Assembly (NCBI RefSeq): GCF_000164695.2 | Contig: NC_014643.1 | Span: 1,984,001 to 2,048,000 of the forward strand | Length of the DNA: 64,000 bases | Source: Rothia dentocariosa ATCC 17931 | GTDB taxonomy: Bacteria > Actinomycetota > Actinomycetes > Actinomycetales > Micrococcaceae | Reading direction: 5' to 3' | In this document: one piece after another, positions 8,166 to 16,795 of the stretch | How positions within the stretch are numbered: position 1 is the first letter of the stretch | Layout of the letters: each line of letters opens with the position of its first letter | Made by a program: the position numbers and the translations under genes | The notes under the pieces: model-generated | Seen by the model: only the letters and a program-made list of their open reading frames with translations | The model's database searches: none | What the model was told of the DNA's origin: nothing

Positions 8166-9809
8166 TTAATGTTTTTGCAATATTTGACGGGTGCGCCGCG
8201 CACGGAGCCTTTCACGTGTCTGAGGGAAGAGTTGCCACCACATCCGTGTGATAGTTCGCTTTACCTGATGTGGGTGGAAGCTCAAGTACACCATACGTCG
8301 CGTTGCCGGGTCTAACGCCATCAGATAGACGATATAGGCCAGACAGATCAAAATGGCGATAAGACGCGCCATTCCCTGGTTGAAATCGTTCAGATATGGT
8401 GAGATGTACAGCTGATCGCATACCGCATACGCCATAAAGAACAAGGTTGTCACAAAGTACCACATCAGCTGGAAGTGAGAGCGCAGACCTGTCGCAGCAA
8501 TCATAGGAACAGCCCAGAGAATATACCACGACTGAATCATCGGGCTGAAAAAAAGCATGGCGAGAATCGCGAGGCCTGCGTACCGCACCACATTACGGTA
8601 TCGACCGACAAATGCGAAGCTTAACGCGCTCAGGATGCCTAGAAGTTTGCCAATATTCTCAAGAATTTTCTTGACAGCATCGAAGGAATCACCGTGCGCG
8701 AAAAGCCCAATAAAACCGATCACCAAGCCGATGGGAGTGTACCAAATGTATTGACCGCCCGTAGTGGAGAGCGCGCTGACCCAACCGAAACCAAGGTCGC
8801 TTATATAACCTAAAATAGCGAGCTCGGCAAGAAGAATAATTCCTGAGATAAACCAGATAGTGAATTTGCGTACCCAGCTGGCGTTATTACCCGCCCACAG
8901 CAAGCCAACAAAGGGGAGTACCACAAGCGCTAGAGGCTTCACCCCGACGCCGAAAGTCACCATCGTAACGCCAAGAACGCCACCATAGACATTGGGGTAT
9001 CGCTTCGCAAAGTAGAGACCTGCAAGCATAAACATGGTCATCAAGGAATCGTTGTGACCACTCGCTATGAAAGAAGCTATGAACAGGGGATTAGCGCCTA
9101 CCTGCCAGAGCGCTCGCGTTTGATTATATTTGTAAAGCTGTGCGAGTTTTACGACAAAGAACAAGATGCCGATAACGGCGAGGACGCTGACAAGACGAAA
9201 CAAGAAAATGGCGAGATCGATATTTCCATCGACGATGCGAGCGATGAATTCTTCGATTTTGAGTGAGATAGGCCCGTAGGGCGGAGGAGACTCAGCCCAT
9301 TGCGGGTCCGCACCGTTCTGCATGAAGTTCGCTATCTCAGAAACCCCCTGTTTATAGGGGTTCAGTCCGTGAGCCATAACCATGCCCTGCCCATAGTAGG
9401 AGAACATATCGCGACTATAGATAGTAAGAGCAAAAACCTGGGGCAGTGACCAGCAGGTAACAATTGCGATCATCCACCGGAGCGATGAATTATTCCAGGT
9501 ACCCATCTTCTGATAGATACGCAGCCACTCACGGCACATAATCATGGCGCCTAGCGAAAGTGCGATAATACAAACGATTACCCACGAAACTTCATAACGT
9601 ATAGTGCGTATCAGGTTATTGCGCCAAAAACCTGAGCTATCTGCAATCCAGCCAACGCCGTATGAGCTAAGGGCGATAAGGACAGAGCCAAAAGCGCCCA
9701 GCAGCAGCGTGCGAAGACGGTTACTGTCAATGTACTTTTGCAGACGCGGCGACGTTGCGGTGGGCTTTGTAAAAAATCTTGACCGCCACTGCATATACCG
9801 CGTTTTCAT
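8166..9809 (-). CDS. MptB-like polyprenol-phosphomannose-dependent alpha-1,6-mannosyltransferase (GT-C)
   Basis: A 547-residue integral membrane protein with about 12 hydrophobic helices. It resembles the MptA/MptB GT-C family, which elongates the mannan backbone of lipomannan-type glycolipids from polyprenyl-phosphomannose on the outer membrane face. An YSRDMFSYYGQG motif at about 131-142 holds the Arg-Asp pair expected in the first large extracellular loop. It is followed by GLNPYKQG, SPPPYGPISL and later NPLFIASFIASGHNDSL, all family hallmarks. The C-terminus is Arg-rich and cytoplasmic. The gene is monocistronic here. A role in Micrococcaceae lipomannan assembly is inference from the family. 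Confidence 0.82.
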   Translation of the reverse strand: MKTRYMQWRSRFFTKPTATSPRLQKYIDSNRLRTLLLGAFGSVLIALSSYGVGWIADSSGFWRNNLIRTIRYEVSWVIVCIIALSLGAMIMCREWLRIYQKMGTWNNSSLRWMIAIVTCWSLPQVFALTIYSRDMFSYYGQGMVMAHGLNPYKQGVSEIANFMQNGADPQWAESPPPYGPISLKIEEFIARIVDGNIDLAIFLFRLVSVLAVIGILFFVVKLAQLYKYNQTRALWQVGANPLFIASFIASGHNDSLMTMFMLAGLYFAKRYPNVYGGVLGVTMVTFGVGVKPLALVVLPFVGLLWAGNNASWVRKFTIWFISGIILLAELAILGYISDLGFGWVSALSTTGGQYIWYTPIGLVIGFIGLFAHGDSFDAVKKILENIGKLLGILSALSFAFVGRYRNVVRYAGLAILAMLFFSPMIQSWYILWAVPMIAATGLRSHFQLMWYFVTTLFFMAYAVCDQLYISPYLNDFNQGMARLIAILICLAYIVYLMALDPATRRMVYLSFHPHQVKRTITRMWWQLFPQTRERLRARRTRQILQKH

Positions 9810-10053
9810 GCGTTAGGAATCCCTTCACTAGGGGTTTTAGCTCTACATCCAATACGCTCTCCATAATACCCGAGCACCTTCATTGTCTCCTGTGTGAAAC
9901 CCACAAGACTACCGTTCTTCGCACGTGTTTTAGGTCGCGTGTGGGGAAGGTTTGATTCTCATATAGGTCACAATCAAATTTTTTAGGGTGGTAGATACAG
10001 AAAAATGAGAATGCTGCGAACTGCCGTAGCTAGGAGAGCACGTAGAAAATCTG

Positions 10054-10059
10054 TAGAGT
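10054..10059 (+). promoter_or_regulatory. -10 box placing the orn transcript start at its GTG
   Basis: TAGAGT ends 6 bases before the GTG start of orn, and no ribosome-binding site intervenes. This predicts a leaderless mRNA. Confidence 0.5.
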
Positions 10060-10065
10060 TAAAGC

Positions 10066-10701
10066 GTGAGTATTTCAAGTGAACGTATTGTATGGATTGA
10101 CTGCGAAATGACCGGGCTTGATCTTACACAGGATGCACTGATTGAAATAGGCGTTCTTGTGACGGATTCCGATCTTAATATTTTGGGTGAAGGCGTAGAG
10201 CTCGTGATCAAACCCGGTTCTGAGGCACCCGCTGGAGCTCTTGAGAACATGAATAGCTATGTGCGAAAGATGCATGAGTCTTCGGGGCTGCTAGAAGACC
10301 TTGAACATGGCGTATCTATGCATGAAGCGCAGGAAGCAGTTCTTAAATACGTCAAGAAGTATGTTCCCGTAGCGGGCAAAGCGCAGTTGGGCGGAAATTC
10401 AGTCGGCATGGATAAACGCTTTTTGGAGCGCGATATGCCAGATCTTATGAAGCATTTGCACTACCGCGTAATTGATGTATCGACGATCAAAGAGCTCGCT
10501 GCGCGCTGGTACCCGGCTGCTCGTCATAATGCGCCAGTTAAGACCGGAAACCATCGTGCTCTTGGAGATATCAAAGACTCGATTGATGAACTCAAATACT
10601 ACCGTCACGCAATTTTTGTTCCAGATGCACCGGATGCGATTACCGCAGCTCGTATAGCTCGCGACGTGGAAACAGAACGTCAGACTCTTGAAGAGGCGTA
10701 A
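10066..10701 (+). CDS. orn: Oligoribonuclease
   Basis: A 3'-5' exoribonuclease that finishes RNA decay by degrading 2-5-nt oligoribonucleotides, including pGpG. The 211-residue protein shows the DEDDh exonuclease residues: WIDCEMTGLD (Asp-x-Glu, about 11-20), GGNSVGMDKRFL (about 109-120), and the late H-x(4)-D segment NHRALGDIKDSIDEL (about 162-176). Length and ending (DVETERQTLEEA) match actinobacterial Orn. The GTG start sits 6 bases after a TAGAGT box, with no Shine-Dalgarno sequence, suggesting leaderless translation. Confidence 0.95.
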   Translation: MSISSERIVWIDCEMTGLDLTQDALIEIGVLVTDSDLNILGEGVELVIKPGSEAPAGALENMNSYVRKMHESSGLLEDLEHGVSMHEAQEAVLKYVKKYVPVAGKAQLGGNSVGMDKRFLERDMPDLMKHLHYRVIDVSTIKELAARWYPAARHNAPVKTGNHRALGDIKDSIDELKYYRHAIFVPDAPDAITAARIARDVETERQTLEEA

Positions 10702-10847
10702 GAGATACGCCGTAGTAGGCTCTGAAAACGTGCTTCGATAGAAGCTCGTAGTTGCTCACCACTGCGGTATCTGACATAATAAAAAACTGTGTTTGCGCTG
10801 GGCACGCCCCTGCCGTAGGGGGAAGAGCGACCATAACAGTGCGGACC

Positions 10848-10870
10848 TTAGAACATCAATCATGTTCTAA
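10848..10870 (+). promoter_or_regulatory. Inverted repeat in the rplS upstream region
   Basis: TTAGAACAT (10848-10856) and ATGTTCTAA (10862-10870) form a perfect 9-bp stem with a 5-nt loop about 85 bases before rplS. It could be an operator or an RNA hairpin in a long L19 leader; the GAAC...GTTC spacing does not fit a LexA site. Confidence 0.4.
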
Positions 10871-10955
10871 GTTATAGAACTTCTATCTACCACCTTGGAC
10901 GATAGATTTAATCGAGTCTATTTGACCTGCGGCAGATGACTCAGGAGAGCAACAC

Positions 10956-11303
10956 ATGCAAACTCTTGATTTCCTCGACAAGAAGTCCCTTCGTGACGAC
11001 ATTCCCGAATTTGCACCCGGCGACACCCTGAATGTTCATGTGAACATCGTTGAGGGTAAGAACCGCCGTGTTCAGGTTTTCAAAGGTTTTGTTGTTGGAC
11101 GCCAGGGTGCTGGTATTCGCGAAACCTTCACCGTGCGTAAGATTTCTTTCGGTGTTGGTGTTGAGCGTACTTTTCCGGTGCACTCCCCGGTAATTGAGAA
11201 GATTGAGCTTGTTAGCCGCGGCGATGTTCGCCGTGCCAAGCTGTACTATATGCGTGATCGCCACGGTAAGGCAGCTCGTATCCGCGAGAAGCGCGAGTTC
11301 TAA
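10956..11303 (+). CDS. rplS: 50S ribosomal protein L19
   Basis: A structural protein of the large subunit at the 30S-50S interface. The 115 residues include [22 protein letters not shown] and [19 protein letters not shown], the conserved L19 core, and end [27 protein letters not shown] lies just before the ATG. The first lepB gene begins 22 bp downstream, so the two are probably cotranscribed. The 250 bp upstream contain an inverted repeat (10848-10870) and may be a regulatory leader. Confidence 0.98.
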   Translation: MQTLDFLDKKSLRDDIPEFAPGDTLNVHVNIVEGKNRRVQVFKGFVVGRQGAGIRETFTVRKISFGVGVERTFPVHSPVIEKIELVSRGDVRRAKLYYMRDRHGKAARIREKREF

Positions 11304-11325
11304 GACATATCAAGGTCTTATACAT

Positions 11326-11958
11326 ATGGAGTTAGCCGAATCTTCGGCAGAACCTCAGATGAGGCGTCATTCCGTTAGGGGATGGCGCCTTGTTCTTGTG
11401 GCTTGCGCTCTTGCACTATGCATTATGCTGGGTATCCGTACCTTTATAGCGGATGTTTACTATATTCCATCTGACTCTATGGAGCCTACCTATATGCCCG
11501 GGGATCGTGTTTTAGTCTCGAAGCTGTCTGATAGCTCCCACATACATCGAGGCGATATTGTCGTTTTTGATGGTACTGGGTCACTGTCGCCTTATAAATC
11601 AGGGGACGGGTTCTGGAACGACCCAGTAAAACACACCGGGCAGTGGTTGGGTCTAGCTCCTACAGAAACCGTTTACATCAAACGAGTGATTGCACTTGAG
11701 GGTGATACCGTATCCTGCTGTACCGACCAAGGCGAGATAACTCTCAACGGAGAGCCTCTAGACGAGCCTTATATCTACCCACAAGACTCACCTTCAACCA
11801 CAAAATTTAACGTTGTAGTACCGCGCGGACGCATGTGGGTCATGGGCGATCACCGCTCGGTATCAGTTGACTCTAGGTCTTTACTAGGAGCACCTGGTGG
11901 AGGGCTAATCCGAACCGATAAGATTATTGGAACCGTGGATTTTCGTCTCCATTTTTGA
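11326..11958 (+). CDS. lepB: Signal peptidase I (first copy)
   Basis: Cleaves signal peptides of exported proteins at the outer face of the membrane. 210 residues: one N-terminal transmembrane helix (about 21-38), then IPSDSMEPTYMPGDRVLV with nucleophile Ser51, YIKRVIALEGD with general base Lys119, and box E WVMGDHR followed by DSRSLLG. ATG 11326 is the first plausible start after the rplS stop; homology begins close to the helix. It is short and has no N-terminal extension, unlike the second copy immediately downstream. Tandem lepB genes between rplS and rnhB are common in Micrococcales; different substrate preferences are likely but not shown. Confidence 0.92.
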   Translation: MELAESSAEPQMRRHSVRGWRLVLVACALALCIMLGIRTFIADVYYIPSDSMEPTYMPGDRVLVSKLSDSSHIHRGDIVVFDGTGSLSPYKSGDGFWNDPVKHTGQWLGLAPTETVYIKRVIALEGDTVSCCTDQGEITLNGEPLDEPYIYPQDSPSTTKFNVVVPRGRMWVMGDHRSVSVDSRSLLGAPGGGLIRTDKIIGTVDFRLHF

Positions 11959-12063
11959 TATCTGTGTATGTCTACAGGCGTAAAACCCTCAAATAAACTG
12001 CATTTGAAGGGCAGACACCTATACAATAGCTAAGAACCATTCGCCCCTAGAAAGGTCTTCGAT

Positions 12064-13182
12064 ATGGCTAACCAGTACGGCTCATCACGCGATGAGAACT
12101 CCGTCCCAGCTAACTATCAGCCGCGGAGTCGCCGTGAGCGCCGGGAGCTTGAAGAGCGCCTGGTCTATGAAGAACAAGAACAGTCGTACATTGAGTCGCA
12201 AGAAGATCCAGAGGGCGAGTATACGGATTATGCTTATGAAGACGAGCAGGATGTGTATGAACCGGAAGAATACGATGCCTCAGAGTATGTGGAATACCCG
12301 GAAGATGAGGAAGAACCAGTAGATTCCGAGGAAGCCTCAGCTGAATATGACGATTATCCTTCCGAATATGATGGTAATGATGAGGCAGAATATACGGAAG
12401 AGATAGAAGCTGATGAGGAAGAACTGGAGACAGAGCCCGCTCCAGCTCTTAGCGCTAAAGAAGAAAAGAAGCGAAGGAAAAAAGAGAAACAGGCTTTGAC
12501 CCTCAAACAGGCGCAAGCTGAGGGACGAGTAAGCGAATGGGCTTGGACTCAAGTTCGTGAAACAGGCACGATCATCCTTTATGCTCTGATTATCGCTTTC
12601 GTTATTAAAACATTCCTGATTCGCGGCTTTTACATTCCTTCAGGGTCTATGGAAAATACTCTGCAGGTTAACGATCGGGTCTTCATCAACGTTGCCGGGT
12701 CGTATTTCAATGACCCCAAACGTGGTGATGTTGTTGTCTTCAAAGACTCACAGGGCTGGATTCCCTCAGGGCAGAAGAGCTCCAACCCCATTTCCGATGG
12801 ACTTACCTTTGTTGGTATCCTACCCGACACATCCTCAAACTACCTGGTGAAACGAGTTATCGGTCTGCCTGGTGATACGGTAGAAAGTGATGGCAGCGGA
12901 AAGATCAAGGTTAACGGTGTTGAGATCACGGAACCCTATCTACACCCCGGGTCAAACCCCTCAGACATTCCCTTTAAGGTGACGGTACCCGAAGGAAAGT
13001 ATTTTATGATGGGTGACCACCGTGATAACTCTGCCGACTCCAGGTTTCACATTGCCGACGGGCACGCCTTCATCCCACGAGATGACATAGCGGGAACAGT
13101 TTTCGTGATTGCCTGGCCGCTGAACCACTTCGGAATGTTGGATGACGAAAAGAAGGTCTTCGACTCGGTCCCTAACCCGTAA
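12064..13182 (+). CDS. lepB: Signal peptidase I (second copy) with a long acidic cytoplasmic extension
   Basis: 372 residues. Residues 1-125 are extremely rich in Glu, Asp and Tyr; 131-145 are Lys-rich (KEEKKRRKKEK); a transmembrane helix spans about 168-183. The catalytic domain has IPSGSMENTL with nucleophile Ser195, YLVKRVIGLPGD with general base Lys263, and FMMGDHRDNSADSR. The N-terminus faces the cytoplasm, so the acidic arm is intracellular and likely disordered. AAAGG precedes the ATG. The extension roughly doubles the size of the minimal enzyme; its function is unknown, perhaps docking to the translocon or another partner (inference). A strong terminator follows. Confidence 0.92.
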   Translation: MANQYGSSRDENSVPANYQPRSRRERRELEERLVYEEQEQSYIESQEDPEGEYTDYAYEDEQDVYEPEEYDASEYVEYPEDEEEPVDSEEASAEYDDYPSEYDGNDEAEYTEEIEADEEELETEPAPALSAKEEKKRRKKEKQALTLKQAQAEGRVSEWAWTQVRETGTIILYALIIAFVIKTFLIRGFYIPSGSMENTLQVNDRVFINVAGSYFNDPKRGDVVVFKDSQGWIPSGQKSSNPISDGLTFVGILPDTSSNYLVKRVIGLPGDTVESDGSGKIKVNGVEITEPYLHPGSNPSDIPFKVTVPEGKYFMMGDHRDNSADSRFHIADGHAFIPRDDIAGTVFVIAWPLNHFGMLDDEKKVFDSVPNP

Positions 13183-13210
13183 TTGACCAGTGCGAACATA
13201 TTGCCCATCC

Positions 13211-13248
13211 ACGAGGTGGAATAGGAAGAAAATCCTATTCCACCTCGT
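13211..13248 (+). terminator. Terminator after the second lepB
   Basis: A perfect 16-bp stem (ACGAGGTGGAATAGGA and its complement) with a 6-nt loop, 28 bp after the lepB stop. Confidence 0.75.
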
Positions 13249-13346
13249 ACCTATAAAACGGGTATACCTCATATACACGATGTTTATATAAGCGATACCA
13301 TGCCCCTCGTCCGTTGGTATTTTCACGTGGAAAGATAAGACTACAC

Positions 13347-14141
13347 ATGCATAGCGCGAATCTTGAGCATGAACAAAAACTTTTTACCGCAGGGTATCGC
13401 TTGATCGCTGGTCTAGACGAAGTCGGGCGTGGAGCATTAGCAGGTCCCGTAAGCGTAGGTGTTGCCGTGTTAGACCAACAAAATCAGCAGATACTTGAAG
13501 GACTCACGGATTCAAAAGCCCTAACCCCAAAACGCCGTGAAGCCCTTATACCGCGTATCCAAAAATGGTGTTCCTACGCTATTGGGCACACTACACCCGC
13601 CGAAATAGACGTTTTAGGAATGACCTACGCACTACGACTGGCGGCGCAGCGAGCGCTCGCCGATCTTGCGCATCGAGGTTTATACCCTGAGGCCGTACTT
13701 TTGGATGGGAAACATGATTGGCTCAGCCCTCAGCCTGCGAACCTGCTCGATTCTATAGACCCTGTATACCGTCGGTATGAGGAATTGCTTCACCGCATAT
13801 GGAACGGTGCTAACTCGGCCGCAGAAAAAGGTTGGAGTGGTCCAGTCACCACGATTATTAAGGGTGATTATCAGTGTGCTTCTATAGCTGCCGCCTCGGT
13901 GGTTGCCAAAGTCGATCGTGATGCCTTTATGGAATCCTTATCGGCAGAGAACCCACACTACGGCTGGGCGAAGAACAAGGGGTATGGGTCTGTGGCGCAT
14001 CGTCAGGCTATTAGCGAGTATGGACCTAGTATTTATCATCGTCTTTCATGGTCGTTACCGGCTACAGAAGAGCAACTGACTAATACACGTATCGGTCGCA
14101 GCGAAGTATTGAAGGTTTCGGGGGAAGACGGGGAAAGTTAA
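13347..14141 (+). CDS. rnhB: Ribonuclease HII
   Basis: Cleaves RNA in RNA/DNA hybrids and at single ribonucleotides misincorporated in DNA. 264 residues with LIAGLDEVGRGALAGPV (first catalytic Asp-Glu), LLDGKHDW (third Asp) and IIKGDYQCASIAAASVVAKVDRD (the KGD segment and last Asp), followed by GYGSVAHRQAI. ATG 13347 was chosen because homology starts soon after; an in-frame TTG lies at 13314. The stop TAA overlaps the ATG of the next gene by one base, so translation is probably coupled. Confidence 0.95.
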   Translation: MHSANLEHEQKLFTAGYRLIAGLDEVGRGALAGPVSVGVAVLDQQNQQILEGLTDSKALTPKRREALIPRIQKWCSYAIGHTTPAEIDVLGMTYALRLAAQRALADLAHRGLYPEAVLLDGKHDWLSPQPANLLDSIDPVYRRYEELLHRIWNGANSAAEKGWSGPVTTIIKGDYQCASIAAASVVAKVDRDAFMESLSAENPHYGWAKNKGYGSVAHRQAISEYGPSIYHRLSWSLPATEEQLTNTRIGRSEVLKVSGEDGES

Positions 14142-14476
14142 TGAGTGCAGAAGAACTGGAAAACTATGAGACCGATGCTCAACTGGCATTGTACCGGGAG
14201 TACCAAGATGTTATGTCGCTATTTAGCTATGCCGTTGAAACGGACCGCCGGTTTTATCTCGCAAATAAGGTTGATGTAACGCCTCAGATCCGGGAGGGAA
14301 CCATATACTTTGAGGTCGTGATGAATGATGTGTGGGTGTGGGATGTTTTTCGCACTAATCGGTTCGTCAAGAATGTTCGAGCTTTTTCGACTCGTGACGT
14401 AAATGTTGAAGAACGGCTACCAAATCAGGACTTTACGGTGCCAGAAATTGCTGATCTTCCCGATGACTTAGGATAA
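14141..14476 (+). CDS. DUF2469 family protein
   Basis: A 111-residue acidic cytoplasmic protein of the DUF2469 family, which is nearly restricted to actinobacteria and almost always follows rnhB. Signatures are MSAEELENYETDAQLALYRE, YQDVMSLFSYAVETDRRFYL, VTPQIREGTIYFEV and the DVWVWDVFRTNRFVKNVR segment. The start codon overlaps the rnhB stop. No function is established; the constant partnership with RNase HII and the YraN/YifB/DprA genes hints at DNA metabolism, but that is context only. Confidence 0.93.
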   Translation: MSAEELENYETDAQLALYREYQDVMSLFSYAVETDRRFYLANKVDVTPQIREGTIYFEVVMNDVWVWDVFRTNRFVKNVRAFSTRDVNVEERLPNQDFTVPEIADLPDDLG

Positions 14477-14754
14477 AAGCAACCGTAGCGCGGCAAAAGA
14501 CTGAGCTTAATATAGCGGTTTATAGCTGGCTCTCAGACTCAAATTTTTGGGGTTAATGGGAAGTTTTCGCATAAATCGCTGTGGATAACAAAGAAAAGTG
14601 TCCCTCTCCCTTAGGTTTTCCACAAGTCTCAGAGTAGAGCCCGCGTACTATGGATACAGCGGTCATAGTAGAGGCAAGAACATCTGCTATGCGCCAAGAA
14701 TCTGGGGAGCTAGTGAGCTTCGCATGAGTTTTGGTGTTCTCATGAGGAGCCACT

Positions 14755-15201
14755 ATGACAGCTATAACGTCGCGCACGCCATCGAGCCGCACACTGGGAA
14801 AGCCAAGCTGGATTCGTAGACCTGCGAAGGCACATCGGGTGGGGCGCTGGGGCGAAGACCTAGTTGCCCAGATTCTTAGTGTTAATGGGTACCGGATTCT
14901 GGAACGTAACTGGCGTCCGCCCGCAGGGCTAGATATTCCGTTGCGGGGAGAGCTAGATCTTATTGCTATTACTCCCCAGGACGAGCTGGCTTTTGTCGAA
15001 GTTAAAACTCGATCCTCAGAAGAGTACGGGCATCCTTTTGAAGCTATCAATGGTGATAAGGCTAAACGCACACGTGAACTCGCTATACTATGGTGTCGTC
15101 TACGCGAAAACCTTGATTTTGGGCATTTTCGTGTTGATGCTATTGCGGTGACAGGAACTCCTGAAAAGTTCACCTTCGAACACTTGATGGGGGTGGCGTA
15201 G
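14755..15201 (+). CDS. YraN family (UPF0102) nuclease-like protein
   Basis: 148 residues. The core from about residue 29 (GRWGEDLVAQILSVNGYRIL, then GELDLIAITPQDELAFVEVKT) is the restriction-endonuclease-like YraN/UPF0102 fold with an E...D...ExK pattern (Glu, Asp of ELDLIA, and EVK). Families of this type are presumed nucleases; the cellular role is not established. The N-terminal 28 residues are a basic extension. GAGGAG precedes the ATG. The stop codon shares one base with the GTG of the next gene, so the two are translationally coupled. Confidence 0.9.
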   Translation: MTAITSRTPSSRTLGKPSWIRRPAKAHRVGRWGEDLVAQILSVNGYRILERNWRPPAGLDIPLRGELDLIAITPQDELAFVEVKTRSSEEYGHPFEAINGDKAKRTRELAILWCRLRENLDFGHFRVDAIAVTGTPEKFTFEHLMGVA

Positions 15202-16745
15202 TGGGGTTTGCACGTACGTACTCTGTAGCTTTGGTTGGGCTTCACGGTCATATCGTTGATGTTGAAGCGGATGTCTCTCAAGGGCTTCCTGGATTTGTGC
15301 TCTTGGGCCTTCCCGATACAGCTCTTAACGAATCTAAAGAGCGTGTTCGCTCTGCCGCTAAGAACTCGGGTATTTCGTTAACACAGCACAGGCTCACCAT
15401 TAACTTGACACCCGCAACACTGCCTAAGCGTGGCTCTGGGTTTGATCTTGCGATGGTAATCGCGGCTCTGCAAGCTGAACGAAATTTACATCCTAGCGGC
15501 GATTGCGTTTTTCTTGGGGAGCTAGGGCTAGACGGCTCTTTACGGTCTGTTCCTGGCATACTGCCAGCTGTAAAAGCTGCCGCTGATGCGGGGCACTCGC
15601 GCGTAGTGGTGCCCCATGCCAACGTTGCAGAGGCATCGTTAATCCCGGGAATTCAGGTTGCCGGATTTCGGTGTTTGGCAGAAGTATTTTCTGCTTTCGG
15701 AGCGAGCATAGAGAACCTGAAATATCCACCAGCGCCGGTTGAGTCGATGACTCCGAATCCTTCTGCGCATACTGCGGTATTAGCTGATATGTCTGATGTT
15801 GCGGGGCAACAACAGGGAAGATTTGCCCTCGAAATTGCTGCCGCCGGGGGACATCATATTTTGCTGCAGGGTCCTCCCGGATCTGGGAAAACAATGCTGG
15901 CAGAGCGGCTTCCTACTATTCTGCCGCTTCTTGATGATGAAGCAGCTATGGAGGTAACAGCGATTCAATCGCTCTGCTCATCGGACGCATCTTTGAGCGA
16001 ACTAGTGCGTATACCGCCTTTTGAAGCTCCGCACCATAGCGCATCTGCACCCGCTATTTTGGGAGGAGGTAGCGGAATCCCGCGACCGGGTTGCGTTTCA
16101 AAAGCCCATCGCGGAGTACTTTTTCTGGACGAAGCTCCAGAGTTTAAACGTACAGTGCTCGACTCGTTGCGCCAGCCTTTGGAGAGCGGAGAAATAGTTC
16201 TTGATCGAGCTGCGGCCTCAGCAATTTACCCGGCCCGGTTTCAATTAGTTCTTGCTGCCAACCCTTGTCCTTGTGGAATGAACGTAGGTACCGGTGCTGA
16301 TTGCACCTGTACCCCTCGTGAGCGACGCTCATATTTCAGTCGTTTATCGGGACCACTTCTTGACCGTATAGACCTTAATCTGATGGTTCCTAAAGTATCC
16401 TCCGCCGAGCTTGCCAGCCAAGAACGCGGGGAAAGTTCTCGCAGTATTCGAGAAAGGATTATCACAGCTCGTGCTGCCCAGGTGGAAAGATTATCTCCCT
16501 ATGGGTTACGGGTTAACGCTGAGACGAATGGAAAAATTCTACGCGGACCGCTTCGGCTGAACTCAACCTTGGTACAAGGTCTTAACCGAGCCGTAGACCG
16601 GGGCACTTTAACAGCGCGCGGATACGATCGCGTGTTACGCACCGCATGGACTCTGAGCGACCTAGACGGCACGACCTCACCCCAACAGGAACATCTTGAT
16701 GTGGCTTTATTCCTGCGGCAGCAGGGTGGGCATCAAGGGCTATAA
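15201..16745 (+). CDS. YifB/ComM-family Mg-chelatase-like AAA+ ATPase
   Basis: 514 residues in the YifB/ComM family. ComM is a branch-migration helicase that extends heteroduplex during natural transformation in Vibrio and Haemophilus. Layout: an N-terminal Lon-protease-like domain (AKNSGISLTQHRLTINLTPA), an AAA+ core with Walker A LLQGPPGSGKTMLAERLP (about 222-239) and Walker B GVLFLDEAPEF (about 311-321), a cysteine-rich NPCPCGMNVG...CTC segment, and the C-terminal helical Mg-chelatase domain (ARGYDRVLRTAWTLSDLDG). GTG 15201 overlaps the YraN stop. Placement before dprA suggests a role in processing incoming DNA. Confidence 0.93.
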   Translation: MGFARTYSVALVGLHGHIVDVEADVSQGLPGFVLLGLPDTALNESKERVRSAAKNSGISLTQHRLTINLTPATLPKRGSGFDLAMVIAALQAERNLHPSGDCVFLGELGLDGSLRSVPGILPAVKAAADAGHSRVVVPHANVAEASLIPGIQVAGFRCLAEVFSAFGASIENLKYPPAPVESMTPNPSAHTAVLADMSDVAGQQQGRFALEIAAAGGHHILLQGPPGSGKTMLAERLPTILPLLDDEAAMEVTAIQSLCSSDASLSELVRIPPFEAPHHSASAPAILGGGSGIPRPGCVSKAHRGVLFLDEAPEFKRTVLDSLRQPLESGEIVLDRAAASAIYPARFQLVLAANPCPCGMNVGTGADCTCTPRERRSYFSRLSGPLLDRIDLNLMVPKVSSAELASQERGESSRSIRERIITARAAQVERLSPYGLRVNAETNGKILRGPLRLNSTLVQGLNRAVDRGTLTARGYDRVLRTAWTLSDLDGTTSPQQEHLDVALFLRQQGGHQGL

Positions 16746-16795
16746 AAATTATCCACGTTGATGGAATAAACGAGCATAGTGAAGAGAGAACTATC

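Noticed and set aside
10848..10870. LexA/SOS box upstream of rplS
   Set aside because: GAAC and GTTC are 9 bases apart instead of 4, and the downstream genes are not SOS genes.
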